This document shows positions 8,002 to 16,936 of a DNA stretch of 64,000 nt, in pieces. Within the stretch, counting starts at the first letter, position 1; the number at the start of each line of letters is the position of its first letter. The position numbers were made by a program, and so were the translations under genes. The notes beneath the pieces were generated by a model that saw nothing but the letters and a program-made list of their open reading frames with translations, made no database searches and was not told the DNA's origin. This DNA is from CAIYRG01 sp964494505 (GTDB lineage Bacteria; Pseudomonadota; Alphaproteobacteria; Micropepsales; Micropepsaceae): the NCBI GenBank assembly GCA_964494505.1, contig CAZBRO010000024.1, positions 1-64,000 on the forward strand, in the 5' to 3' direction.

Positions 8002-9090
8002 GTGTTCTACCAATTGCTGGTGCCGCTGGCCGACCAATACCGGATCTTCAATGTGTTCCGGTATCTTACGTTCCGCACCGGCGGCGCGGTAATGACGGCG
8101 CTTCTCATCTGCTTTGTCGTCGGCCCTGGTTTCATCCGTTGGCTGAAGGTCAGCCAAGGCAAGGGCCAGCCCATCCGGCTCGACGGTCCGCAACGCCATA
8201 TAGTCGAGAAACAGGGCACGCCGACCATGGGTGGGCTGCTCATTCTGATCGCGATGGTGCTCGCGACTTTGTTGTGGGCCGATCTCTCCAATCTCTACGT
8301 CTGGGCTGTTCTACTGGTGTCGGTTTCCTTCGGCCTGCTCGGACTGTTCGACGACTATCTCAAGGTGACCAAGCGGACGGTCGCAGGTGTCAGCGGGCGC
8401 CTGAAGCTGCTGGTCCAATTCGCGGTCGCCGCGGCGGCGGCCGTTTTCATCATGCGGCTGCAGCCGCCCCCGCTCACCGGTGCCGTTGCCGTTCCATTCA
8501 TCAAGGGCGCGCTCGTCCAGATGAGTTGGGCCTTTGTTTTCTTCGGTGCATTGGTGGTGGTTGGTTCATCGAACGCGGTCAATCTGACCGACGGCTTGGA
8601 CGGCCTTGCCATCGTGCCGGTGATGATCGCTGCCGGGACCTTTCTTCTGATCGCCTATCTCGTCGGCAATATCCGTTTCGCCGATTACCTCCAGATCAAT
8701 TACGTGCCCGGGACGGGTGAGCTTGCGATTCTGCTCGGAGCTCTGATCGGGGCTGGTTTGGGGTTTCTCTGGTTCAATGCACCGCCCGCCATGGTGTTCA
8801 TGGGCGATACGGGATCGCTTGCACTCGGGGGGGTGCTGGGCGCGACGGCGGTCGCTGTGAAACACGAAATCGTGCTCGCCATTGTCGGCGGATTGTTCGT
8901 GATGGAAGCCGTATCGGTCATGGTGCAGGTGGTCTCGTTCAAGACGACCGGCAAGCGCGTCTTCCGCATGGCGCCCATTCATCATCATTTCGAGCAGCTC
9001 GGCTGGCGCGAACCTACAATCGTGATCCGATTCTGGATTATCGCTGTGATCCTCGCGCTCGTCGGCCTGTCGACGTTGAAATTGCGTTGA
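8002..9090 (+). CDS. mraY: Phospho-MurNAc-pentapeptide transferase MraY
   Basis: 362-residue polytopic membrane enzyme that transfers phospho-MurNAc-pentapeptide to undecaprenyl phosphate, giving lipid I. Conserved motifs include KQGTPTMGGLLIL, LFDDYLKV with catalytic aspartates, SNAVNLTDGLDGLA, MVFMGDTGSLALGG and the histidine-rich APIHHHFEQLGW. About ten hydrophobic segments are visible. The GTG start at 8002 is preceded by GGGGGTAAC and matches the family N-terminus (VFYQLLVPLADQY), so it is preferred to later ATGs. Confidence 0.97.
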   Translation: MFYQLLVPLADQYRIFNVFRYLTFRTGGAVMTALLICFVVGPGFIRWLKVSQGKGQPIRLDGPQRHIVEKQGTPTMGGLLILIAMVLATLLWADLSNLYVWAVLLVSVSFGLLGLFDDYLKVTKRTVAGVSGRLKLLVQFAVAAAAAVFIMRLQPPPLTGAVAVPFIKGALVQMSWAFVFFGALVVVGSSNAVNLTDGLDGLAIVPVMIAAGTFLLIAYLVGNIRFADYLQINYVPGTGELAILLGALIGAGLGFLWFNAPPAMVFMGDTGSLALGGVLGATAVAVKHEIVLAIVGGLFVMEAVSVMVQVVSFKTTGKRVFRMAPIHHHFEQLGWREPTIVIRFWIIAVILALVGLSTLKLR

Positions 9091-9097
9091 GGCCGCG

Positions 9098-10513
9098 ATG
9101 ATCGAAGTTAACTGCTTCAAAGGTGAGACGGTCGGCGTGTTCGGGCTCGCGCGCTCGGGCCTTTCCGCCATTCGCGCGTTGCGAGCGGGTGGTGCCACGG
9201 TGTTCGCGTGGGACGACAAGCAGTCCGCGCGCGAGGCCTGCGCGGAGGAAGGCATCACCTTAGAGGCGTGGGAGCACTGGCCTTGGGCGCAAATGAAGGC
9301 GCTGATTTTGAGCCCGGGCGTGCCGCTGACCCATCCCAAGCCACACCCAGTCGTGCGTCGCGCGCGCGAAACAGGCGTCGAGGTTATTGGCGACCTCGAG
9401 TTGTTCGCACGTACCATCAGGCCTGATCGGGATGCGGAAGGCACAGCACACGTCATTGCGGTTACTGGCACCAACGGGAAGTCCACGACCACGGCGCTGA
9501 TCGGTTACATCCTGCAATCCTGTGGCTTCGATGCGCAGGCGGGTGGCAATATCGGAAAACCCGTACTCGATCTCGCGCCGCCCGGACCGAAGACGGTCTA
9601 CGTGCTCGAAGTCTCCTCCTATCAAATCGATCTTTCGCCGGGATTGGTGCCGGACGTCGCGCTGCTTACCAATCTGTCGCCCGATCACGTCGACCGCCAC
9701 GGCTCCATGGCGGCCTATGCCAGGGTGAAGGAATATTTGCTGACGCACACCGCGGCGGATGGCCAGGTGGCGGTCGGCGTCGACGATCCGGATTCCGCCG
9801 TTATTTACACCAAGCTATCTGCGGCCCGCGGCCACGATGCAATTGCGGTGTCGGTCGGAAAAGTGCTTGGACGTGGCATTTTCGTGATCGAAGGAAAACT
9901 ATACGACGCATGGGACCAGCCGGTGACCCAAGTGGGCGATTTCAGGGAAGCCACCCGTCTTCCCGGGGCGCACAATTGGCAGAACGCAGCTCTGGCTTAC
10001 GTGGCCGTAAAGCGGCTGGTGCGCGATCCGCGCGCCATCATGGGAGCGATCACGCGCTTTCCGGGTCTTGCGCACCGCATTGAGGATGTAGGCAGGATCG
10101 GAAAGGTACGCTTCATCAACGACTCCAAAGCGACGAACGCCGATGCTGCCGCGCGTGCGCTCGCCTGCTTCAGCGACATTTTCTGGATTGCCGGTGGTAA
10201 GCCCAAGGAAGGCGGTATCGCCGATCTTGCGTCTTACTTTCCGCGCCTGCGGCGAGCCTATCTGATCGGAGAGGCGGCAGGCGATTTCGGACTCACGCTC
10301 GACGGCAAGGTCGAGTCGGTGCAATCGAGCACGCTTGACCGCGCGGTTAGCCGGGCGTTCGAAGATGCGTGCGCAAGCGATGCCGCAGAGCCTGTGGTGC
10401 TGCTGTCTCCGGCTTGCGCGTCCTTCGACCAGTTTCGCGATTTCGAACAGCGCGGCGATGCATTCCGCGCCCTTGTAAAACGATTGATCGAATCAAAAGA
10501 GCTGACGCCATGA
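9098..10513 (+). CDS. murD: UDP-MurNAc-L-alanine:D-glutamate ligase MurD
   Basis: 471 residues; adds D-glutamate to UDP-MurNAc-L-Ala. The N-terminal Rossmann-like GVFGLARSGLSAIRALRAGG binds the uridine nucleotide. The ATP loop is TGTNGKSTTTALIG, followed by NIGKPVLDL and the NLSPDHVDRHGSM motif. The C-terminal domain carries NDSKATNADAAARAL and a LLSPACASFDQFRDFEQRG signature characteristic of MurD. It starts eight bases after mraY and overlaps ftsW by four bases. Confidence 0.97.
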   Translation: MIEVNCFKGETVGVFGLARSGLSAIRALRAGGATVFAWDDKQSAREACAEEGITLEAWEHWPWAQMKALILSPGVPLTHPKPHPVVRRARETGVEVIGDLELFARTIRPDRDAEGTAHVIAVTGTNGKSTTTALIGYILQSCGFDAQAGGNIGKPVLDLAPPGPKTVYVLEVSSYQIDLSPGLVPDVALLTNLSPDHVDRHGSMAAYARVKEYLLTHTAADGQVAVGVDDPDSAVIYTKLSAARGHDAIAVSVGKVLGRGIFVIEGKLYDAWDQPVTQVGDFREATRLPGAHNWQNAALAYVAVKRLVRDPRAIMGAITRFPGLAHRIEDVGRIGKVRFINDSKATNADAAARALACFSDIFWIAGGKPKEGGIADLASYFPRLRRAYLIGEAAGDFGLTLDGKVESVQSSTLDRAVSRAFEDACASDAAEPVVLLSPACASFDQFRDFEQRGDAFRALVKRLIESKELTP

Positions 10514-11628
10514 ATCTTTCTCGCACGGACAACTCGGGATTTGGCCGCTGGTGGTGGACGGTCGACCGCATCAGCCTTGCAGCGGTGCTGGCGCTGATGG
10601 CCATTGGATTGCTGCTTGCCTTCGCAGCGAGCCCCGCGGCGACAGGCCACGGCAACGCGGCCGGAAATTTCTCTTATGCGCTGAAACAGCTTGCATTCAG
10701 CGCCACTGGGCTTCTCATTCTGGTCGGCGCGTCGTTGCTCAGCTTCCGGCAGGCGCGGATGGCGGCAGCCGCGGTTTTCGCGCTTGCGCTCATCGGCGCC
10801 GTGCTCGCGCTTCTGTTCGGGCCCAACGTGAATGGCGCGCATCGTTGGCTCGAATTCGGCGGGTTCAAGCTTGAGCCTTCGGAATTCTTGAAACCAACCT
10901 TTGCGGTATTGGCGGCGGCGTTCCTGGCCGACAAATTGAAGAACGGGTTTCCCGGGGAGGCCTGGACGCTTGCCTTCCTTGCCCCGGCAATCGGCGTGCT
11001 GCTGTTTCAGCCCGATGTCGGGCAGACGGCACTCCTGTCAACGCTCTGTGTCGCAATGCTGTTCTTCGCAGGGCTACGCTATTATTGGCTGGTGCTTCTG
11101 GCGGCAGGGGGCGCGGGGCTCGCAGGTGCGGCGTATCTCTTGCACCCACACGTGCGCGAGCGCATCGCGGAGTTCCTGTCCGCAGGCGGCTATCAGACCG
11201 GTCTCGCGCTGAAAGCTTTCGAAGCCGGCGGCATCACGGGTGTGGGGCCAGGCGCCGGCACGGTGAAGTACAAGCTCCCTGACGCGCATACCGATTTCAT
11301 CTTTGCCGTCGCCGGTGAGGAATTCGGCGTTTTGCTTTGTCTGCTCATTGCAGTCTTATTCGGCGTGGTCACGATCCGGCTGCTATTGCGGGCTGCGCGT
11401 GCGCGCGAGCCGTTTGCACAGTTGGCCGGCGCAGGGCTGGCGCTCGTGATCGGGCTCCAGGCCTTCATCAACATGGGCGTGTCGCTCTCCGTGTTGCCCG
11501 CTAAGGGCATGACCCTCCCGCTCATCTCCTATGGCGGGTCCTCGTTGTTCGGGGTTGCCTTGACACTTGGTTTCGCACTCGGCCTCACGCGGCAGCGTCC
11601 TGCGGTTCCTGAAGAGGCGACGGCATGA
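10510..11628 (+). CDS. ftsW: Septal peptidoglycan glycosyltransferase FtsW
   Basis: 372-residue SEDS-family protein with about ten membrane segments. It polymerises lipid II at the septum together with FtsI. Family motifs include GANGAHRWL-like NVNGAHRWLEFGGFKLEPSEFLK, LFQPDVGQTALL, the GGYQTGLALKAFEAGGITGVGPGAG loop and a C-terminal LPAKGMTLPLISYGGSS. The frame is open upstream within murD, but ATG 10510 overlaps the murD stop as ATGA and gives the family N-terminus (RTDNSGFGRWWWTVD). Confidence 0.97.
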   Translation: MNLSRTDNSGFGRWWWTVDRISLAAVLALMAIGLLLAFAASPAATGHGNAAGNFSYALKQLAFSATGLLILVGASLLSFRQARMAAAAVFALALIGAVLALLFGPNVNGAHRWLEFGGFKLEPSEFLKPTFAVLAAAFLADKLKNGFPGEAWTLAFLAPAIGVLLFQPDVGQTALLSTLCVAMLFFAGLRYYWLVLLAAGGAGLAGAAYLLHPHVRERIAEFLSAGGYQTGLALKAFEAGGITGVGPGAGTVKYKLPDAHTDFIFAVAGEEFGVLLCLLIAVLFGVVTIRLLLRAARAREPFAQLAGAGLALVIGLQAFINMGVSLSVLPAKGMTLPLISYGGSSLFGVALTLGFALGLTRQRPAVPEEATA

Positions 11629-12725
11629 ATGCACCTTTCGTGCTCGCTGCCGGAGGCACCGGCGGCCATCTTTTCCCCGCCCAGGCGCTTGCTGGCGAAT
11701 TGATGCGGCGTGGCCGGCGCGTGGTCGTGATGACCGACGGGCGGGGGTACAATTATGGCAGCGTGTTCCCGGGTGCGGAGATTACGACCGTCCCCGCCGC
11801 GACTTTTGCAGGGCGGTCGCGGGTGGGCCGCATCGGAGCGTTCGCGATCATTGCACTCGGCGTGGCCGCTGCGCTGCTGAAATTGCTGAACTTGCGTCCG
11901 CGGGCGGTGGTCGGCTTCGGGGGTTACCCCAGTCTGCCAGTGATGATGGCAGCTGCACTCGCGCGCGTGCCGGCAGCGCTGCATGAGCAGAACGCTGTGC
12001 CGGGGCGCGTCAACCGCCTGCTGGCTCCCCGTGTAAAACGGATCGCTGCGACCTTTCCCTTCGCTCGCTTCGCGCCGAACCATCCCGATCGCGTGGTGTT
12101 TACCGGCAATCCCGTGCGTGCCGAAGCCGTGGCGTTCCGTGACTTACCCTACACGCCGCCTGAGCCCGGCGGGCAAATTCGGCTGCTTGTTTTCGGCGGT
12201 AGTCAGGGTGCGCGTGCACTGTCTGAAATCGTGCCGGCAGCACTCGCGCGTTTGCCTGAGGATTTGCGTAGGCGCCTCACCATTACGCAGCAGACCCGCG
12301 CCGAAGATCTGGAGATGGTAGAGAATGCCTATCGCCGCACCGGGCTGAAGGCCGAAGCCGCGAAGTTTTTCACCGATCTGCCGCGCCGAATGGCTGAGGC
12401 GCATCTGGTGATTGCTCGGAGTGGCGCCTCAACTCTGTCGGAACTCACGGTCATCGGGCGGCCCTCGATCCTGATCCCCTATCCCCACGCCATGGACGAT
12501 CACCAAACCGCAAATGCCGCCGTGCTGGCGGAAGCGGGTGCTGCCTGGGTGATCAAGGAGGACGTGCTGGATTCGGACGGTCTGGCGCGCCTCCTCGCCG
12601 AAATTCTCACCGATCCGGAAATGCTCGCCGCTCGCGCAGAGGCCGCGAAATCGCTGGGCCATCCTGATGCGGCGGCACGTCTCGCCGATCTCGCCGAGGG
12701 TCTCTCGGAAGACGGTGCCGCATGA
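11625..12725 (+). CDS. murG: Lipid II synthase MurG
   Basis: 366-residue GT28 glycosyltransferase that adds GlcNAc from UDP-GlcNAc to lipid I on the inner membrane face. The N-terminal AAGGTGGHLFPAQALAGEL loop, the VVGFGGYPSLPVMMAA motif with LHEQNAVPGRVNRLL, and the C-terminal LVFGGSQGARALSEIVP and ARSGASTLSELTVIGRPSIL blocks are all present. It overlaps ftsW and murC by four bases each. Confidence 0.97.
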   Translation: MNAPFVLAAGGTGGHLFPAQALAGELMRRGRRVVVMTDGRGYNYGSVFPGAEITTVPAATFAGRSRVGRIGAFAIIALGVAAALLKLLNLRPRAVVGFGGYPSLPVMMAAALARVPAALHEQNAVPGRVNRLLAPRVKRIAATFPFARFAPNHPDRVVFTGNPVRAEAVAFRDLPYTPPEPGGQIRLLVFGGSQGARALSEIVPAALARLPEDLRRRLTITQQTRAEDLEMVENAYRRTGLKAEAAKFFTDLPRRMAEAHLVIARSGASTLSELTVIGRPSILIPYPHAMDDHQTANAAVLAEAGAAWVIKEDVLDSDGLARLLAEILTDPEMLAARAEAAKSLGHPDAAARLADLAEGLSEDGAA

Positions 12726-14164
12726 CCACGTTCCAGGCTCTCGATACCCAATTGCGCGTGCCGCTCTCCATCGGCGCCATCCATTTCATCGGGATCGGCG
12801 GTATCGGCATGAGCGGCATCGCCGAAGTGATGAAGACTCTCGGTTACCGGGTGCAGGGCTCTGACGCTGCCGAAAGCGCTAATGTCAAACGTTTGCGTGA
12901 CCTCGGCATCCCAATCGCGATCGGTCAGCGCGCCGAAAACCTCTTAGACGCGCAGGTCGTCGTATATTCCACCGCGGTCAAGCCGGATAACCCGGAGTTT
13001 GCCGCCGCACGCGCCGCGGGACTGCCTATTGTTCGACGCGCCGAGATGCTGGCCGAGCTGATGCGGCTGAAGCGCTGCGTCGCCATCGCCGGTACGCACG
13101 GGAAAACAACGACCACCACAATGGTGGCGGCGTTACTGGACGCGGGCGGGCTGGATCCGACCGTGGTGAACGGCGGCATCATCAACGCATATGGTACGAA
13201 CGCGCGCCTCGGCGGCGGCGAGTGGATGGTGGTGGAGGCAGACGAATCCGACGGCACCTTTCTCAAGCTGCCGGCGACGGTTGCCATCGTGACCAATGTC
13301 GATCCCGAACATCTCGATTTCTACGGCGATTTCGATCATGTCCGCGCCGCGTTCCAGAGTTTTGTCGAGAATCTTCCCTTCTATGGGTTCGGCGTGATGT
13401 GTGCGGATCATGCGGAGGTCCTCGCCATCATCGCGCGCATCCACGACCGGCGGATCGTCACCTATGGCTTCAGCCCGCAGGCGGACGCTCGCGCCGTCAA
13501 TGTTACGTTCTCGCAAGGCGCCTCTCATTTTGACGTGATGTTCCGGGATCGCCGCAAAGGCACCGAAATCACCCTCGCCGATCTCAGCCTTCCCATGCCC
13601 GGAGAACACAATGTCTCCAATGCGATAGCCGCGATTGCGGTCGCGCGGGAGCTCGGCGTCGATGGAAGTTCGATCCGCAAGGCGCTAAAGGGCTTCGGCG
13701 GCGTCAAGCGGCGCTTCACGCGCGTCGGTGAATGGCACGGGGCGGCCATCATCGACGATTACGGCCACCATCCTGTGGAGATTGCCGCCGTTCTGAAGGC
13801 CGCACGCCAAGCTTTCTCTGGGTCAATCATCGCTGTGATACAGCCTCATCGCTATACCCGGCTGCACGACCTGTTCGAGCAGTTCTGTACCTGTCTCAAC
13901 AGCGCCGACGTCGCCATCGTCGCGCCGGTTTATGCTGCGGGCGAGGTACCGATCGAGGGCGTGAACCGCGACACACTGGCTGAGGGTCTGCGCGCGCATG
14001 GCCACAAGAATGTCCTGACGCTGGACGGTCCGGAGGACCTGCCTGGCCTCGTCGCTCCGCGGGCGCAGCCGGGGGGCGCCATCGTCTGCCTCGGTGCGGG
14101 CTCGATCACACAATGGGCCGCCGGTCTCGAAGCCGCGTTGAAGCTGAGGGAGGCGACGCCATGA
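12722..14164 (+). CDS. murC: UDP-MurNAc:L-alanine ligase MurC
   Basis: 480 residues; attaches L-alanine to UDP-MurNAc, the first step of stem peptide assembly. Signatures: FIGIGGIGMSGIAEVM (N-terminal nucleotide fold), the ATP loop AGTHGKTTTTTMVAALL, EADESDGTFLKL, the NVDPEHLDFYGDFD motif, and C-terminal DDYGHHPVEIAAVL and QPHRYTRLHDLF. Length and order are standard for the dcw cluster. Confidence 0.97.
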   Translation: MTTFQALDTQLRVPLSIGAIHFIGIGGIGMSGIAEVMKTLGYRVQGSDAAESANVKRLRDLGIPIAIGQRAENLLDAQVVVYSTAVKPDNPEFAAARAAGLPIVRRAEMLAELMRLKRCVAIAGTHGKTTTTTMVAALLDAGGLDPTVVNGGIINAYGTNARLGGGEWMVVEADESDGTFLKLPATVAIVTNVDPEHLDFYGDFDHVRAAFQSFVENLPFYGFGVMCADHAEVLAIIARIHDRRIVTYGFSPQADARAVNVTFSQGASHFDVMFRDRRKGTEITLADLSLPMPGEHNVSNAIAAIAVARELGVDGSSIRKALKGFGGVKRRFTRVGEWHGAAIIDDYGHHPVEIAAVLKAARQAFSGSIIAVIQPHRYTRLHDLFEQFCTCLNSADVAIVAPVYAAGEVPIEGVNRDTLAEGLRAHGHKNVLTLDGPEDLPGLVAPRAQPGGAIVCLGAGSITQWAAGLEAALKLREATP

Positions 14165-15075
14165 GCGATGCGACCGTCTCCCTGCTCCCGAAAGTACGCG
14201 GCAGCTACACTGAGCGCGCGCCGCTAAAGGACCTGGTCTGGTTTCGCGCTGGTGGCCCTGCGGATATTCTTTTCCGCCCGGTCGACCTGGAAGATTTGTG
14301 TGCTTTCGTTGCGGCCAAACCGGCGGACCTCTCCGTGACCGTCATCGGCGTCGGCTCCAATTTGCTGATTCGAGACGGCGGTATTCCCGGTGTCGTCATC
14401 CGGCTTCCTGCTGCATTCGGCCGTGTCGAGAAACTGGACGACACCACGCTTCGCGCCGGGGCAGCAGCATTGGATGCCGCGGTTGCGCGAGCGGCGGCGG
14501 ATGCCGGTATTGCCGGCCTTGAATTTCTGCGGGGCATCCCCGGCACAATCGGCGGCGCGCTCGCCATGAATGCCGGGTGTTACGGCACCGAGACAAAGGA
14601 CGTATTCGTCGAAGCACGCGCAATCGATCCGCAGGGCAGGCTCGTAACCCTTGGCCCGGGCGAGATGGGATTTACTTATCGTCACTCCAAGCCGCAGGGC
14701 ATGATTTATGTCGACGCGGTGCTGAGGGGAATGCCGGGCGAGCCTGACGCCATCCGCGCGCGCATGGAAGCCCTGGTCGCACAGCGCGAGAGCACGCAGC
14801 CGGTGAAGAGCAAGACCGGCGGTTCAACCTTTACCAATCCGCCCGGTCACAAGGCTTGGCAGCTTATCGATCAAGCCGGGTGCCGGGGGCTGATGCATGG
14901 CGCGGCGCAGGTCTCCGAGAAACATTGCAACTTCCTCATCAACACCGGCGAGGCCACGGCGGCCGACATCGAAGCTCTGGGCGAGGACGTGCGCGCTCGC
15001 GTGAAGGCGAAGCTAGGCATCCAGTTGGAATGGGAAATCAAGCGCATCGGGCGCGCCAAGGAGGCGACCCCATGA
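14161..15075 (+). CDS. murB: UDP-N-acetylenolpyruvoylglucosamine reductase MurB
   Basis: 304-residue FAD enzyme that reduces UDP-GlcNAc-enolpyruvate to UDP-MurNAc. FAD-binding motifs IGVGSNLLIRDGGIPG and FLRGIPGTIGGALAMNAGCYG are visible. The C-terminal GGSTFTNPPG contains the catalytic-region serine, followed by AWQLIDQAGCRGL. The start ATG 14161 overlaps the murC stop (ATGA); the longer open frame from 14113 lies within murC. It overlaps ddl by four bases. Confidence 0.96.
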   Translation: MSDATVSLLPKVRGSYTERAPLKDLVWFRAGGPADILFRPVDLEDLCAFVAAKPADLSVTVIGVGSNLLIRDGGIPGVVIRLPAAFGRVEKLDDTTLRAGAAALDAAVARAAADAGIAGLEFLRGIPGTIGGALAMNAGCYGTETKDVFVEARAIDPQGRLVTLGPGEMGFTYRHSKPQGMIYVDAVLRGMPGEPDAIRARMEALVAQRESTQPVKSKTGGSTFTNPPGHKAWQLIDQAGCRGLMHGAAQVSEKHCNFLINTGEATAADIEALGEDVRARVKAKLGIQLEWEIKRIGRAKEATP

Positions 15076-16007
15076 CCACCTTCAAGCGAATTGCCGTGCT
15101 GCTCGGCGGGTTGTCGCCGGAGCGCGAAGTGAGCCTCGTTTCCGGACGGGCCTGCGCCAACGCGCTGCGGGAAGAGGGCTTCGCCGTCACGGAAATCGAT
15201 GTCGGGCATGACGTGGCCGAGCGCCTGCGCGACACGAGACCTGATGCCGCCTTTAACGCATTGCACGGCCGATGGGGCGAGGATGGCTGCATCCAGGGCA
15301 TGCTGGAACTGATGGAAATCCCCTATACCCATTCGGGCGTACTCGCCTCCGCGCTTGCCATGCACAAGGAACGAGCGAAGTCGGCCTTCCGCGCCGCGGG
15401 GCTGCCGGTCGCCGACAGCATCGTGCTCGATCGCCGCCGTGCTGCCGAAGCCCATGCGATGAAGCCGCCCTATGTGGTGAAGCCGGTCAATCAGGGCTCC
15501 AGCGTCGGTGTCTTTATCGTGCGCGAAGGCGACAACCGCCCGCCGGCCGCGCTCGATTCGGCCGACTGGCATTTTGGCGACGAGGTGATGATCGAGGATT
15601 ACGTACCGGGCCGGGAGCTGACGGTGGCCGTCAGGGGCGCCAGGGATAAAATGGAGGCGCTCGCCGTCACCGAGATCGTACCTAAGATGGCGTTCTACGA
15701 CTATGACGCGAAATACGCGCCCGGCGGCTCGGAGCACGTCGTGCCGGCGAAAATTCCGGACGGGATCCGGCATGAGGCGATGGCGTTGGCCGAGCGCGCC
15801 CACGCTGCGCTCGGTTGCCGTGGGGTCTCCCGTACCGACTTCCGTTTTGACGATACAAGCGGCGCGAATCGCCTCATCGTGCTTGAGGTCAACACGCAAC
15901 CGGGCATGACGCCGACTTCGCTGGTGCCGGAACAGGCCGCCTACAAGGGCATGAGCTTCCGTGCCTTGGTTCGCTGGATGCTGGAGGACGCCTCATGCGA
16001 CAGGTGA
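15072..16007 (+). CDS. ddl: D-alanine--D-alanine ligase
   Basis: 311-residue ATP-grasp ligase producing the D-Ala-D-Ala used by MurF. The N-terminal VLLGGLSPEREVSLVSG is the family signature. Later motifs are FNALHGRWGEDGCIQGMLEL, VKPVNQGSSVGVFIV, EDYVPGRELTVAV and the metal-binding LEVNTQPGMTPTSLVPEQA. The start at 15072 overlaps the murB stop. Its 3' end overlaps ftsQ by 13 bases. Confidence 0.96.
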   Translation: MTTFKRIAVLLGGLSPEREVSLVSGRACANALREEGFAVTEIDVGHDVAERLRDTRPDAAFNALHGRWGEDGCIQGMLELMEIPYTHSGVLASALAMHKERAKSAFRAAGLPVADSIVLDRRRAAEAHAMKPPYVVKPVNQGSSVGVFIVREGDNRPPAALDSADWHFGDEVMIEDYVPGRELTVAVRGARDKMEALAVTEIVPKMAFYDYDAKYAPGGSEHVVPAKIPDGIRHEAMALAERAHAALGCRGVSRTDFRFDDTSGANRLIVLEVNTQPGMTPTSLVPEQAAYKGMSFRALVRWMLEDASCDR

Positions 16008-16921
16008 GCCTGACCGAGGCGCGCGCCGAACGCGGAGCAAGAAGTGTCCGCCGCGGCAAGCGCGATTCGCGCGCTGTCTTGCGTGCCGAAACCCGCGGCG
16101 GCCCCCGTAAATCAAAGGTCGCTGGCAGCGCCGGGAAAGTGCGCCGCCTTCTCGTTCGCAGGCCGGTTTTGGCTCTGACGCTTGCGGTGGTGGTGGTTGG
16201 CGGTGCGATCGGGCTGTTCGCTGGCGGACACGTCGCTCATGCGATCGAGCGGGCGGAAGGCGCTCTCGTTCAGCCCTTTACGGATGCCGGCTTCGTCGTC
16301 CGCGACATCGCCATCGGCGGCGCGGAGCGCACCTCGTCCACGGCGGCAGCTGCGGCGCTCTCGATTCCGAAAGGCGAATCGATCTTCACGGTTCGCCCCG
16401 ATGCGGCGCGATCGCGCCTGCTGATGCTGCCTTGGGTGGCGGATGCCGAAGTGCAGCGCCATTTCCCCGACAAGGTCGCGGTCCGGCTGATCGAAAAGCG
16501 GCCTTTCGCGTTGTGGCGAAACGGGAATGAACTCGCGGTCATCGAGCGTTCGGGAGCCGTCATCGTCAAGACCGAGGCGGAGGCCTTTCCCCATCTTCCG
16601 GTGATCGCCGGTCAGGGGGCGCCGGAAGCGGCCGCCCCCATCATCGATGCTCTTGCAGGCCAGAAGGCGGTACAAGCCCGGCTGGTCGCACTGGAGCGCA
16701 TTGGCGAGCGGCGTTGGGACCTTCTCCTCTCCGGCGGAGTTACGGTGCGGCTTCCCGAAGACGGTTGGGACCGCCAACTTCCGGAACTCGAAAAACTCAT
16801 CGTCGAAAAAGGCGTCCTGGAACGCGATATCGAGATGATCGATCTTCGCTATCCCGACAATTATGTGTTTCGATTGCGCAATGGTGATTCGCGCCCGGTT
16901 CCCCGCGAACGGCGCGCTTAA
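15995..16921 (+). CDS. ftsQ: Cell division protein FtsQ
   Basis: 308-residue bitopic divisome protein. A long basic cytoplasmic tail (about residues 1-50) precedes one membrane segment (about 52-75, VLALTLAVVVVGGAIGLF). A POTRA domain follows (RDIAIGGAERTSSTAAAAAL to about residue 160, with LPWVADAEVQRHFPDKVAVRLIEKRPFALW), then the FtsQ C-terminal domain. FtsQ connects cytoplasmic and periplasmic divisome proteins and partners FtsL/FtsB. Position between ddl and ftsA is canonical. Confidence 0.95.
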   Translation: MRQVSLTEARAERGARSVRRGKRDSRAVLRAETRGGPRKSKVAGSAGKVRRLLVRRPVLALTLAVVVVGGAIGLFAGGHVAHAIERAEGALVQPFTDAGFVVRDIAIGGAERTSSTAAAAALSIPKGESIFTVRPDAARSRLLMLPWVADAEVQRHFPDKVAVRLIEKRPFALWRNGNELAVIERSGAVIVKTEAEAFPHLPVIAGQGAPEAAAPIIDALAGQKAVQARLVALERIGERRWDLLLSGGVTVRLPEDGWDRQLPELEKLIVEKGVLERDIEMIDLRYPDNYVFRLRNGDSRPVPRERRA

Positions 16922-16936
16922 GAGGTCAAGTTCCAA